Part shown: piece by piece, positions 1 through 8,869 of the stretch
Numbering within the stretch: the first letter of the stretch is position 1
How the letters are laid out: every line of letters starts with the position of its first letter
DNA from: Rhizobium sp. AC27/96
Lineage (GTDB): Bacteria; Pseudomonadota; Alphaproteobacteria; Rhizobiales; Rhizobiaceae
Assembly: GCF_001692325.1 (NCBI RefSeq)
Contig: NZ_LXKN01000017.1
Span: 21,502 to 85,501 of the forward strand
Reading direction: 5' to 3'
Length of the DNA: 64,000 nt
Made by a program: the position numbers and the translations under genes
Notes under the pieces: model-generated
What the model saw: only the letters and a program-made list of their open reading frames with translations
What the model was told of the DNA's origin: nothing
The model's database searches: none

Positions 1-607
1 ATACGGACGGATCGACTGCTTTCAGCCTCCGGGCCGTCAAAGTGGAGCCCGCGTATAGAAGTGACGCCAAAATGGCAAAAGCGACTCCTTGAGCCCATGT
101 GCCGTTGCCCATGATGTCGCCGATATGAGGCCAGACGACAAAAAGCAACCCGGCGAACGCAATGGCTAACCAAAGCAGTTTGTCGCGATAGAGCGGTTCG
201 CCAAGAAAAACGGCACTGACGATAACGATCCAAAATGGCTGCAAATGATAGATGATAATTGCAAAGCCAATCGACGTTGAGCGAAAGGCTTGGAACAATG
301 CGGCCCAGTTCAGGACCAGGCAGAGGCCGCTGGCAATCGTAAGTACAATCAGCTTGCGTTCAATTCGCCAGATGCCCGACAAGGTGCCGCGATACAGGCA
401 CCAGGTGACAAGCGACAAGGCTCCGAACAGGCAGCGGAAAAAGACAATGTTTAGAGTTGGCTGACCGGTTTGAATTGCAAAAACGCCAACGGTTCCCGAC
501 AGTGCCATGGCGCCGGCTAGCGAAGCCGTCGGCCCGAATCCGCCGCTGCCAGTCTGCCGTTTGAACCTCTCATTGCCTTGAAGGGTGTCCTGCTTTTCGA
601 CGCTCAT
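1..607 (-). CDS. EamA/DMT-family transporter, 3' end cut off by window
   Basis: Inner-membrane carrier of the drug/metabolite transporter (EamA) superfamily, probably an exporter of a small metabolite. About 202 residues are visible from the ATG at 607; the frame is open to base 1, so the C-terminal third is outside the window. Hydrophobic segments alternate with short polar loops, and the first EamA repeat is readable (for example the segment around NWAALFQAFRSTSIGFA). The start overlaps the stop of the upstream aspartoacylase-like gene by ATGA, so the two are translationally coupled. It is the last visible gene of a minus-strand operon beginning near 4981. Its likely job is to export or import the product of that operon (inference). 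Family assignment is strong; substrate unknown. Confidence 0.85.
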   Translation of the reverse strand, partial: MSVEKQDTLQGNERFKRQTGSGGFGPTASLAGAMALSGTVGVFAIQTGQPTLNIVFFRCLFGALSLVTWCLYRGTLSGIWRIERKLIVLTIASGLCLVLNWAALFQAFRSTSIGFAIIIYHLQPFWIVIVSAVFLGEPLYRDKLLWLAIAFAGLLFVVWPHIGDIMGNGTWAQGVAFAILASLLYAGSTLTARRLKAVDPSV

Positions 608-1569
608 TGGGTGCCGATCCACGCGATCGTCTCGCCGCCGTTCACGGCAAGGCTCGAAATCTGGAACATTATCTTCCCACCGACAGGGGAAATGGGTGCC
701 CCAATTTCCTCGCCATATGGATTGCGAACGGTTCCCAGTTTTATTTTGGCCTCCACCGCGTCCCCAACCGAATACGAGGGATACCAAAGGCCAGATTCCT
801 TGGCAACAACACTCTCACAACACAGCACTTGGACAGGTCGATCAGGCATTTGGCTTGATGATCGTCCGTCAAGAGACCCAGTGGCCTTCAGCAGCCTGTG
901 AAGGCCGTCAACGAGAGCCCGGATTGCTGTCTCGTCATATTTGCCAGCTCCTCCCGCCTCGGCGATTATCGCCGGCACACCAACGCTGAGGGCGCCGGCG
1001 ATCATCATTCCCGTCGCCTGGCTCGCGATCGCGTAAGGCAGCCCGAAACTTAGAGCGAGGCTTTTCGAACGATCATCTCCATCGCAGAAAATCGTAAAAG
1101 GGGTCAGGCTCTCGCTCAGGTCTCCGCAATGAAGATCGACGAGAGCATCTATACCGCGGAGAACCTCCTCGACCAGCCAGGCCGCAATCTTTTCACTCGC
1201 TGTGCCCTGCGCATTGCCGGGAAAGACACGATTGAGATTTTTCCCATCGGCGGGATTTAGATAGACGCTTCTATTTTTGAAGGCGCCGCCGTTGACCAGC
1301 GGCAATATCACCAATGTGCCGACGACAGCTGTCGGGGAGATGGTCAGGAGGCGCTGTGCTGCTTCGATAGCGCAATATTCAGAGCCATGAACGCCGGCGC
1401 TGATGCAGACGGTGGGCCCTGCCGAAAGGCCTTTTATAATGACGATTGGCAGAACGTGACCGTCGATAGGCTCGCACTCGATTTTCGTCAAACCTGGCAA
1501 GGCCTCATTCAGTATCCGGCGAATAGCGCCGGCATTGCTCTGTGCTTGATTAAGTATCTGAAGGGTCAT
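604..1569 (-). CDS. Succinylglutamate desuccinylase/aspartoacylase family zinc deacylase
   Basis: Zinc carboxypeptidase-like hydrolase that removes an acyl group from an N-acyl amino acid. In the 321-residue product, the metal ligands characteristic of the family are visible: H61 and E64 in GVHGSE and H147 in DLHCGD. An R-N-L-N-R-type substrate loop appears as KNLNRVFPG near residue 110. An upstream in-frame extension to 1725 exists but overlaps the preceding gene and is not family-like, so I chose the ATG at 1569. The stop overlaps the EamA transporter start by ATGA. Relatives act on N-acetylaspartate, N-succinylglutamate and N-acetyl-diaminobutyrate (DoeB); which of these applies cannot be read from the sequence. 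Beside a racemase and a saccharopine-dehydrogenase-like enzyme it may unmask a protected amino acid (inference). Confidence 0.82.
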   Translation of the reverse strand: MTLQILNQAQSNAGAIRRILNEALPGLTKIECEPIDGHVLPIVIIKGLSAGPTVCISAGVHGSEYCAIEAAQRLLTISPTAVVGTLVILPLVNGGAFKNRSVYLNPADGKNLNRVFPGNAQGTASEKIAAWLVEEVLRGIDALVDLHCGDLSESLTPFTIFCDGDDRSKSLALSFGLPYAIASQATGMMIAGALSVGVPAIIAEAGGAGKYDETAIRALVDGLHRLLKATGSLDGRSSSQMPDRPVQVLCCESVVAKESGLWYPSYSVGDAVEAKIKLGTVRNPYGEEIGAPISPVGGKIMFQISSLAVNGGETIAWIGTQ

Positions 1570-1645
1570 TGGCTCGTTCTTGGAAAGAGTAGAATTCTGT
1601 TTAATCGGCGGCCTTGGGTGGAAGGCTGCAAGAGGGCCGAACCGC

Positions 1646-2710
1646 TCATGAAAGCTGCTCCACGACCCGTTTCGAGAGATAAGGCGACAGGAAACCCTGG
1701 AGCATCGCCCGGTATTTGAGGTCAAAATAGATCGAAGATCCGATGTGAAGGCTCTCGGCGGAGCCGGTTACGTCAATCACCGTGTAATCGGAATTTGCAG
1801 TAACGATCCTCACGCCGGATTCGCGCGGAATAAGCGCTCTCGGATCAGCGTCGACAACGCCGAAATCGAGAATAGCGCGCTTTCGGATGCCAATTGCTTC
1901 AACTGCCGACTGCTCGCCAAGGGGCGACGCGCCATTTATGGCGGCTGGCTTGTCCTGAATTTCAACGATTGTGCCGCAAAATCTGAGGGTATCGGTCCGT
2001 AGCCCGACAAACGGTTCATCGGCGACGGGTATCGTTCCCAAGAAGGCTGCCTGCCCGATCCTGACCTGGGTAGGCCAACTGGCTAGGATTTCAGAGCTCA
2101 TCCAGTGAATGATGGACGACCCGCCGAGCGATATCTTCGGAACTCTTATCCCTTCCTCTGCCAGGCCACGGGCCAGGCGGTAGAGGCTATTCAGGTTTTC
2201 ATAGGTGGGCTGCACGCCATTGGCGCATGCGTAGTTCGTGCCAAGTCCTTCAAAAATCAGATTGCGATGATTCTTCGCCAATATCCTCCGCATCACGGCG
2301 GGTGCCTCATGTGGCAAGACGCCCTCTCTGAGGTCACCGACATCGACCATCAGGAAGTAGCCGTGCTTTACGCCATATTTTTCTGCCGCTCGATCCAGTG
2401 CATCCAAGATGCTTGGATCGGAATTGAGACTGGCCTTCGAATAGCGCACGATGTCGTCGGCCTGATGTGCGGTCGGCAAACTTGTGGTCAGGACAGGTGT
2501 CCTCAGGCGCTCAGAAAAGTTCCTGGCGATTTGAATCTTCGACATTCCGAGATAGGCAGGCGATTGCCGATCGACGAGTTGCAGGATCGGAGCGTAATCG
2601 TGGCAGGGCTTGACCACGAAAACCAATTCGAGCCCGTTTCGATCGGCCTCGTTCTTGATAAACCGCAGGTTTGCTTCAATGGATTTCAAATTAACTGCGA
2701 GCTCAGCCAT
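1646..2710 (-). CDS. Alanine-racemase-fold PLP enzyme (amino acid/ornithine racemase-like)
   Basis: Predicted fold-type III pyridoxal-phosphate enzyme of 354 residues, of the kind that racemises or cleaves free amino acids. The N-terminal barrel starts with LKSIEANLRFIK, and the probable PLP lysine is K34 in FVVKPCHDY, at the usual place after the first strand. A glycine-rich phosphate loop (SLGGSSIIHW) and a C-terminal beta domain follow. It resembles the YhfX/ornithine-racemase branch more than biosynthetic Alr. The reading frame stays open upstream to 3322, inside the desaturase gene, but similarity begins only at the ATG at 2710, which lies 29 bases after the desaturase stop. Substrate unknown; the operon context suggests a lysine- or ornithine-related amino acid (inference). 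Confidence 0.72.
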   Translation of the reverse strand: MAELAVNLKSIEANLRFIKNEADRNGLELVFVVKPCHDYAPILQLVDRQSPAYLGMSKIQIARNFSERLRTPVLTTSLPTAHQADDIVRYSKASLNSDPSILDALDRAAEKYGVKHGYFLMVDVGDLREGVLPHEAPAVMRRILAKNHRNLIFEGLGTNYACANGVQPTYENLNSLYRLARGLAEEGIRVPKISLGGSSIIHWMSSEILASWPTQVRIGQAAFLGTIPVADEPFVGLRTDTLRFCGTIVEIQDKPAAINGASPLGEQSAVEAIGIRKRAILDFGVVDADPRALIPRESGVRIVTANSDYTVIDVTGSAESLHIGSSIYFDLKYRAMLQGFLSPYLSKRVVEQLS

Positions 2711-2739
2711 TCTATTATCCTTGAGGTTTGATTGAGACT

Positions 2740-3849
2740 TTAGGCAACCTGAGGCTCGCTTAGGCTCTTGCCGTCGTTCTGGATCATCCGCAGTCTCAGC
2801 TCGCCAAGAGCTGACGGTTTTCCCTTGCTGCCGAAGAACAGACCGACACTTCCATGATTGGCGTATTCCGGACTGTCGCGCTTCATGAGGTTGTCGACGG
2901 CTGGCAGGTAGTTCCATCGAACGGCCGGGAAAAGCGAATGTGCCAGATGATAGGAGTCGCCGAATGGAAAAATATTGTGCTTGACCACGGCGCCGATGAC
3001 ACCTGGAAAGTCCGTCGGCCTGCCGAGCGCAAGCTCTCGCTGGTGATAGGGGATATCCGTCTCGCATGTGGCAAACCAGCGATGCAGCGCAATATGGGCC
3101 AACCAGTAGAAGAGCGGATAGGTGATCAGGACTGGAACGACATAGAGGAACAGCAATTCCGTGTAGAAGCCGAAATAGGCGAATAGAGTGACCACCGCTG
3201 CAACGGACAGGATGCGAAGCAGCAAATTCCAGTTCCACATGTCGATCACAATGTAGCCCCAGCATTCCTTCAGCCGTTCGGCGATACCCATCGGAGTGAG
3301 CGGGCGAAAGACGCCAAGCCAATATTGCATTGCGCTTATTCCGGGCACGAATCCCTTTTCCACCATCTCAAGCCTGTCAGGGTCGTCTTCCGTATTGACC
3401 GAATGATGATGCTCGATGACGTGGACTTGGTGCCTGCGTCTTATTTCGGGCATGAACGCCGGGAACTGGTAGAGGAGGTTCGTGATGATTTCGTTGAAGC
3501 GTCGGTTTGGTCCCAACGAGCCATGGGCAGCGTGGTGACCAATTTCCTGCAGGGCCCTGAAGCGGCCGGTGACAAACAGGATCGCCAGAAACTTCAGCGC
3601 CCAGCTGTCGGTGTTATGGAATGCCAGTACCGCCGCCAGAATAAACAGATAGGACCAGGCAAATGCCATCGGCCCGAAGAACCAATCCAGCGGCTTATAA
3701 CTGAGGCCTTTGAAGTATTTGCGATAGTGCCGCACCGCATCAGTGCCGTCGGCCGGGCGTGGCACATGGGAAAGATCGGCGCGATGATATAGAGCATCTG
3801 CCGCGAGCATGAGACTGGCAACTGCAAACAGAAATAGCGCGAGAACCAT
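2740..3849 (-). CDS. Membrane fatty-acid-desaturase-family di-iron enzyme
   Basis: Integral membrane oxygenase/desaturase of 369 residues with four or more hydrophobic stretches. Three histidine boxes expected for the di-iron centre are present: H105-H106-x2-H109, the H140-x2-H143 and H147-H149 group, and H301-x2-H304. Additional histidines (for example H252 and H256 in AHIALH) fit a third ligand group. The family inserts double bonds or hydroxyl groups into acyl chains, but some members modify amino acids or small metabolites; RtxC in rhizobitoxine synthesis is a known desaturase-like example. Its position between a saccharopine-dehydrogenase-like enzyme and a racemase argues for a non-lipid substrate (inference). 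A gap of about 50 bases separates it from the upstream gene. Confidence 0.83.
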   Translation of the reverse strand: MVLALFLFAVASLMLAADALYHRADLSHVPRPADGTDAVRHYRKYFKGLSYKPLDWFFGPMAFAWSYLFILAAVLAFHNTDSWALKFLAILFVTGRFRALQEIGHHAAHGSLGPNRRFNEIITNLLYQFPAFMPEIRRRHQVHVIEHHHSVNTEDDPDRLEMVEKGFVPGISAMQYWLGVFRPLTPMGIAERLKECWGYIVIDMWNWNLLLRILSVAAVVTLFAYFGFYTELLFLYVVPVLITYPLFYWLAHIALHRWFATCETDIPYHQRELALGRPTDFPGVIGAVVKHNIFPFGDSYHLAHSLFPAVRWNYLPAVDNLMKRDSPEYANHGSVGLFFGSKGKPSALGELRLRMIQNDGKSLSEPQVA

Positions 3850-3901
3850 ATCATTGCCTCCTTCAATTCAAGAGCTGGCGAGATGAGAGCAGGTGACGCT
3901 G

Positions 3902-4981
3902 TTAGAGGGACAGAGCGCGCAAAAATACCGACTGGGCATTTACCCAAGGGGGGCTCTTGTCGCCGCCTCCGAGCAGGGAAAGAAGAAGTGGTGTCATCTG
4001 CGCGGAGAAGGCCTGGCTACTTTCAAGCGGTGTAATCGCCGGCAGATGATCGATCGCGATGACGTAGACCGGCCTTCCGTTTGTGGAGACCTCGTAGAAG
4101 GGCTCATCTATGTTTGAGAGGCGGCCCCTCAGCAAAATGGGATTATTGTTATTGGTCTCGCATCCGATATCGGAGATGATCCGGATTTTACTGTCCGGCC
4201 CAATATTCGCCGGGTTTAGAAACTTCGGGGTCGATTCATCGACGGCCATGCAATTGACAATGATGTCGTAGCCGGAGAGATCCTGATCGATGCGAGGGTC
4301 AAGAAGGGCCTGACGTGAAAAGGTGGCGTAGGGAATCTCCAGTTCATTCAGCACAGCTGCGGCACCGATTCCGCAGTGACCGCGAGCCCCCAATAGCGCG
4401 ACCGATGGACGTGAGCAGTGACCGAGGCCCGAGCGCGCTTGACCCTTGAGTTCATCCATTCTGGTTGGAGCAGTAAATAGTCTTTTCGGGGTGGTCTTTG
4501 CAGGCCCCTCTATTTCCGACCAAAGGACGATGGCAAGGACCGTACCAACTCCGCCGGCGACGGTACTGAAGGCTGGCACCCGCGCGCCCGTTTCGTCCGT
4601 CAAGAACTCGGTGTCGTAGTGCGTTCCTCCTCCCCTTGAAAACCCGTCCAGCATCTTACGCGCCGTTGGCTTTTCGTGGAGGATACGCGTCTTCGTATAC
4701 TGGTGGGCGTAGAAAACATGTTCACCAAACAGCGGATCTTCGGTCAGCTCCGGCAGTTTGATGCCGAGCGTTACAGCCTCATCCCGTTGTCGGCGCCAGC
4801 TGTCACGCGGTTCGATGATGCAGCCACGTTGCTGGTATTCGCTGTCCGAGAAGACCCGCTTCGGCGCTGTCTCGACGTGAACCTCATAGCCCTGCCGTAT
4901 CAGGCTCGCCGCATCGTCCGGGGTGAGGGGCGAGCGACGTTCGTTGGGATTTACTTCTCCACGGACCCATATCGTTTTCAT
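3902..4981 (-). CDS. Saccharopine dehydrogenase-like (LYS1-type) NAD-dependent oxidoreductase
   Basis: Predicted NAD(P)-dependent dehydrogenase of 359 residues with an alanine-dehydrogenase/transhydrogenase-type N-terminal domain. The N-terminus reads VRGEVNPNERRSPLTPDDA, typical of lysine-forming saccharopine dehydrogenases. A Rossmann-type loop GARGHCGIG lies near residues 200-208, and a conserved NNNNP stretch follows in the C-terminal part. Relatives form or cleave the secondary amine linking lysine and 2-oxoglutarate. A fungal-type LYS1 enzyme is unusual in alphaproteobacteria, which make lysine by the diaminopimelate route, so an opine-like product or a lysine-degradation step is more likely (inference). 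It is the first gene of the minus-strand operon and is divergent from the TetR gene at 5216. Confidence 0.75.
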   Translation of the reverse strand: MKTIWVRGEVNPNERRSPLTPDDAASLIRQGYEVHVETAPKRVFSDSEYQQRGCIIEPRDSWRRQRDEAVTLGIKLPELTEDPLFGEHVFYAHQYTKTRILHEKPTARKMLDGFSRGGGTHYDTEFLTDETGARVPAFSTVAGGVGTVLAIVLWSEIEGPAKTTPKRLFTAPTRMDELKGQARSGLGHCSRPSVALLGARGHCGIGAAAVLNELEIPYATFSRQALLDPRIDQDLSGYDIIVNCMAVDESTPKFLNPANIGPDSKIRIISDIGCETNNNNPILLRGRLSNIDEPFYEVSTNGRPVYVIAIDHLPAITPLESSQAFSAQMTPLLLSLLGGGDKSPPWVNAQSVFLRALSL

Positions 4982-5215
4982 TGTCCACCAAAGATATTGT
5001 TTCCGAAGCGCGCAGCCGGCCTCCCAGCGCCGGCGGCCTAAGCCAACCAGATCTGTGGATTAATCCATATTGCACAGTACGTATTACGAAGAATGTGATA
5101 ACCAAACCGGAAGTAGAGGTAGTGTCAAGCGTTTTCTAATATTGGCGAGTATTTTCTCCCTATCGAGAGACGCCCGGGCTATAAGAGACCAGCACACCGA
5201 ACGCGGAGAATGTTG

Positions 5216-5842
5216 ATGCGACGGGCTCTGAACAAGAAACGGCAAGTCGAGCGCAGCGCCGAAACCCAGCAATTGCTAATCGAGGCGGCAATCGAGATGC
5301 TTTGCGAAAAAGGGTTCGCCGGAGCGACGACTGCGAACATCGCGGCCTGCGCGGGGGTGACGACAGGGGCTCTTCATCATCATTTTTCGACAAAGGATGA
5401 TCTGCTGTTCGGTGTTCTTGACTATGTATCTGAACGGATCGTGCTTGAGTTCCGTGCCTTTGGCAGGAAGGGTAGGGGGCAACCTATCGATCTGCAATTG
5501 CTGGTAAAACAGCTTTGGAGCATCTATGGTGGCCCTCAATATTGGTCGATTTGGGAAATCATCATGGGTTCGCGGGAAGATGAGCGGATGCGGGAGCGCC
5601 TTCTCCAGCATCGCGAGCGGACGATGGAAGCATTGAACCAATGCTGGCTCACGATGAACCCAAACTTGACTTTCATCGATCAAAGGACCGCGAGGGTGCT
5701 TGACCTCTTGCTCTCCTCCATTCGCGGCCTTTGTATGGATCGTTTTATGCGGAGCGACGAGCAGTATTTTCACGACCAGTTGACGCTTTTGGTTGCGAGC
5801 ATCGAGCCGATATTCGCCGAGCGCAGATCGCTGGCTGAGTAG
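5216..5842 (+). CDS. TetR/AcrR family transcriptional regulator
   Basis: Dimeric repressor-type regulator of about 208 residues. The N-terminal helix-turn-helix is clear: an IEAAIEMLCEKGF helix, then TTANIAACAGVTTGALHHHFSTKDDLL. The C-terminal half is helical and ligand binding, with no recognisable specificity. Two in-frame starts are possible; GGAG at 5205-5208 sits about 7 bases before the ATG at 5216, which is better spaced than the ATG at 5210. The gene stands between a divergent operon (start 4981) and the co-directional transporter gene at 6081, so it could control either. No effector can be inferred. Confidence 0.9.
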   Translation: MRRALNKKRQVERSAETQQLLIEAAIEMLCEKGFAGATTANIAACAGVTTGALHHHFSTKDDLLFGVLDYVSERIVLEFRAFGRKGRGQPIDLQLLVKQLWSIYGGPQYWSIWEIIMGSREDERMRERLLQHRERTMEALNQCWLTMNPNLTFIDQRTARVLDLLLSSIRGLCMDRFMRSDEQYFHDQLTLLVASIEPIFAERRSLAE

Positions 5843-5925
5843 CGCAGTTTCACTCGAGTGTATCTGGTATATTGGTGTTAAAACCTGTGGGCGAAATCCT
5901 GGCGTAAAATTGTAGACATCCATTG

Positions 5926-5947
5926 ACATACTAACTAATATGTATGT
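5926..5947. promoter_or_regulatory. Inverted repeat ACATAC-N10-GTATGT, candidate TetR operator
   Basis: Perfect 6-base arms ACATAC and GTATGT separated by 10 bases, in the 238-base gap between the TetR gene and the MFS gene. A TTGACA hexamer at 5923-5928 overlaps the left arm, so a bound repressor would cover a -35 element. I did not find a convincing -10 hexamer at optimal spacing (TATGTT at 5943-5948 is only 14 bases away). Assignment to the adjacent TetR protein is inference from position. Confidence 0.4.
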
Positions 5948-6080
5948 TACGTTATCGCACTTCATTCAAACTCGAGGAAATTGCCAATTTTGATTTGGTC
6001 TGGTTCGTGCAGGAATTGCGCCAACGGCGCAGGTTTGTGCCGTGCCGGGGTGGGGGTACTTTAACCAGAGGGTCGATAAG

Positions 6081-7391
6081 ATGGGCACGGATGCTTTAGA
6101 AGTTGGGGCCACTTCACGCAATCAGACCTTAAATCGGAAAGCCTTGACGTTGGTCGGTGGGTCGATTGGCCATTTCATCGAATGGTACGACTGGTCGATT
6201 TACGGTTTGCTTGCCGGTATCTTTGCAACGCAACTCTTCCCGGCAGGCAGCGTGGCCGCGTCAGTGATGGCAAGCTTTGCCGTATTTGCCATCGGCTTTG
6301 CCGGCCGACCGATCGGAGCTTTCATCCTGTCTCCGATGGCTGACAAATACGGGAGACGAGCGCTCCTGGCGGCAACGATCATCATGTCGGGCATTGGCAG
6401 CCTGATCATCGGATTATGTCCCACCTACGCTCAGATCGGCATTGCAGCTCCGCTCATCATTATAGCGGCCAGACTGCTGCAAGGGTTTTCCTCGGGTGGT
6501 GAATTCCAGATTGCCCTGACATTCCTCAATGAGCACGCTAGCCCCAAGTGGCGAGCATTGTCGGCATCGCCGCAGATGATTTCAATCGGCGCATCGGTAC
6601 TTGTTGCCAACGGCGTTGCATCGATGACAACTTACTTTCTGAGCCCGGATGCGTTGTCGTCCTGGGGATGGAGAATCCCGTTCCTGCTTGGCGCATTTCT
6701 TTCGCTATATGGCCTCTATATTCGCCGTTGCCTTCAGGAAACGCCGGCCTTTTTCAAGGTTCAAGATCATCGGGGCAGGACATTGATTGCCATTCTCAAG
6801 TCCCTGTTCAATTACCCCAGAGAGGCGTTGACTGTGTTCGTTATCCAGATGAACACTGTTCAGTATTATCTGTGGCTTATATTTCTGCCGACATATGCCA
6901 ATTTGATAGGTGGGCTTGATCGATCAACTGGCTTTGTTGCCAATATGATTGCGACATTGGTCTATTGCGTCGCTGTACCCCTGTTTGCCAGTATTTCCGA
7001 TCGCATCGGCCGTAAGCCGCTTCTTATTGCTTCTGCCGCATGTTTCTTGATGTTTTCCTACCCATTGCTCTCGATCCTGCCTGGTGAGGTGAGCTTCAGC
7101 GGGTTTCTCTTCGTTGCAATTTCCGGAGTGATATTTCTGGCATTGAACAATGCGGTGATAGGCACGGTCTTCGCTGAACTGTTCCCGACAGAAGTTCGCA
7201 CATCTGGCATAGGGATTCCTTATGCCATCTGCGCTGCTCTTTTCGGAGGAACCGCCCCAATGGTGGCAACCTGGCTTCATGGTCTTGGAGGCCCCCTCTA
7301 CATCGCCGGCTATGTCATGCTCATCTGCGCTGTCAGCATTCTCATCTACCTCTTTGTGGCGCCGGAGACTTTCGGACGCTCGCTCGATTGA
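6081..7391 (+). CDS. MFS transporter, metabolite:H+ symporter (ProP/KgtP-like) family
   Basis: Twelve-helix inner membrane proton symporter of 436 residues. The MHS subfamily signature is visible near residues 26-45 (GGSIGHFIEWYDWSIYG), followed by the MFS loop motif DKYGRRALL and a second one, SDRIGRKPLL, after helix 7. Relatives carry dicarboxylates, betaines or aromatic acids. The ATG at 6081 is preceded by AGAGGG at a good distance; an upstream ATG at 6042 would add 13 residues unlike the family. About 40 bases downstream begins an acetylpolyamine-amidohydrolase-like gene, so the two are probably one transcript and the carrier may import an acylated amine or related acid (inference). Confidence 0.9.
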   Translation: MGTDALEVGATSRNQTLNRKALTLVGGSIGHFIEWYDWSIYGLLAGIFATQLFPAGSVAASVMASFAVFAIGFAGRPIGAFILSPMADKYGRRALLAATIIMSGIGSLIIGLCPTYAQIGIAAPLIIIAARLLQGFSSGGEFQIALTFLNEHASPKWRALSASPQMISIGASVLVANGVASMTTYFLSPDALSSWGWRIPFLLGAFLSLYGLYIRRCLQETPAFFKVQDHRGRTLIAILKSLFNYPREALTVFVIQMNTVQYYLWLIFLPTYANLIGGLDRSTGFVANMIATLVYCVAVPLFASISDRIGRKPLLIASAACFLMFSYPLLSILPGEVSFSGFLFVAISGVIFLALNNAVIGTVFAELFPTEVRTSGIGIPYAICAALFGGTAPMVATWLHGLGGPLYIAGYVMLICAVSILIYLFVAPETFGRSLD

Positions 7392-7432
7392 CAGGATTCC
7401 GTAGACGCAATTTCGCAAAAGAAGGAGCCAAC

Positions 7433-8446
7433 ATGCTCGTGGTACACCATCCAGACCAAGCCCTTCATGATCCGGCGGTCGTCTTTCGGGGCGGGAAATT
7501 CATCGATCAACCAGATCACGCGGAGAGATACCGAATATTTCTGTCAACAATGATTGACGGGGGCCACCAAATCACCGAGGCGCGTTTTGGAGAACTGGAT
7601 CGGATAACAGAGATTCATTGTGCCGATTACATCGAATTCCTCCGAACGGCCTATGACCGGTGGTCCGCGCACGGAGACTATGGACCCGAGGTTGTCGCGA
7701 ATGTGCACGCCACCCGGCGCATGCATCGCAAGCCGACCGAACTTTTGGGCGAGTTGGGATGGTATTCAAATTCGACCTCCTGCCCAATGCAGGCGGGAAC
7801 CTGGCAAGCCGTTTATGCCAGCGCTCAAACGGCATTGCATGGCGCCGACTTGCTCCAAGCCGGAACCGGCAATGTCTACGCTCTCTGCAGGCCGCCGGGC
7901 CATCACGCTTACTCTGACCTAATGTCGGGAATGTGTTTCCTGAATAACGCTGCCATGGCCGCGCATCAGTTGACCAAACGATATGGAAGGGTTGCGATCG
8001 TTGATATCGACGTCCATCATGGCAACGGTACGCAATCTATATTTTGGGATCGGGCGGACGTCCTGTTTTGCTCCATTCACGTCGATCCGTCGGAAGCTGC
8101 GCCATACTATGCAGGATATGCGGACGAAACCGGTGCTGGACCAGGCAAGGATCTCAATTTTAACCAACCACTCCCGCTGGGTACCGAAGATGCTGTGTGG
8201 CTGGAAGCCGTTGACCGGGCTCTTGCGAAGGTACGGTACTATGGGGCGGAGGCACTTGTGGTGTCTCTCGGTTTGGACGCGGCAGAATATGACCCGGTGT
8301 CGGCCTTTAAAATTACCCACGACGGCTTTTCCGCGGCGGGAAGCCGATTTCGGGGTCTTGGGTTGCCGACTTTATTGGTGCAAGAGGGAGGCTATCTCAG
8401 TCCGCAGCTCGGTAGCTACCTTCGCAGCTTCATGCATGCGTTTTGA
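7433..8446 (+). CDS. Histone-deacetylase-family amidohydrolase (acetylpolyamine amidohydrolase-like)
   Basis: Zinc-dependent deacetylase of 337 residues from the arginase/deacetylase fold, likely acting on acetylated polyamines or another N-acyl amine in the cytoplasm. The tandem active-site histidines H157-H158 lie in RPPGHHA, zinc ligands D193 and H195 in DIDVHHGNG, and the third aspartate D282 in SLGLDAAEYDP. The N-terminal extension (LVVHHPDQALHDP) matches the bacterial acetylpolyamine branch rather than eukaryotic HDACs. An AAGGAG sequence lies just before the ATG at 7433, which fixes the start. Co-transcription with the MFS gene is likely. The exact substrate is not readable. Confidence 0.85.
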   Translation: MLVVHHPDQALHDPAVVFRGGKFIDQPDHAERYRIFLSTMIDGGHQITEARFGELDRITEIHCADYIEFLRTAYDRWSAHGDYGPEVVANVHATRRMHRKPTELLGELGWYSNSTSCPMQAGTWQAVYASAQTALHGADLLQAGTGNVYALCRPPGHHAYSDLMSGMCFLNNAAMAAHQLTKRYGRVAIVDIDVHHGNGTQSIFWDRADVLFCSIHVDPSEAAPYYAGYADETGAGPGKDLNFNQPLPLGTEDAVWLEAVDRALAKVRYYGAEALVVSLGLDAAEYDPVSAFKITHDGFSAAGSRFRGLGLPTLLVQEGGYLSPQLGSYLRSFMHAF

Positions 8447-8869
8447 GAGGGCCATTGCATGATGCGTTTGCCAGGTATCAGTTCGTGGCATAGTCACGTC
8501 CCAGCGCGAATGATCGCAATCACGCTTCTCAATCTCTATAACGTCGTCGCAACGTAAGAATTCCGTGATTGAATGATATGCCAAAATATCTGAACGGGTC
8601 GCGGTTTCAAATCCGTTCACGATCATAAAATCCAAGGGAGCATTACTGAAAATGGTTCGGCCTATGACGGGTTTGCGTCTTATCCCCGCCGCAGGTCATC
8701 CTGTAGCAGAGCCTCGCTAGCAGACATGTGGACGGAGCGCAGCAGCGTGTTGCGCCTGCAGAATGAGGCATTGTGGTTGCCGCAAGTCTATCTATTTTAC
8801 GATGTCGCAAAAGTGGGAATGGAAGTTCCGCGTCAATCGGAACTTTCTCGACAATATCAAGAGCTCGCC
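8447..8869. other. Non-coding gap between convergent genes
   Basis: This 423-base stretch lies between the 3' ends of the deacetylase and the LysR gene. Short open frames on both strands overlap each other and have no ribosome-binding sites or recognisable similarity. I see no strong hairpin, repeat or RNA gene in it. Confidence 0.5.

Noticed and set aside
1646..3322. A 558-codon open frame extending the racemase-like gene upstream through the desaturase gene
   Set aside because: The upstream 200 codons overlap the desaturase, which has intact histidine boxes in its own frame, and show no family likeness.
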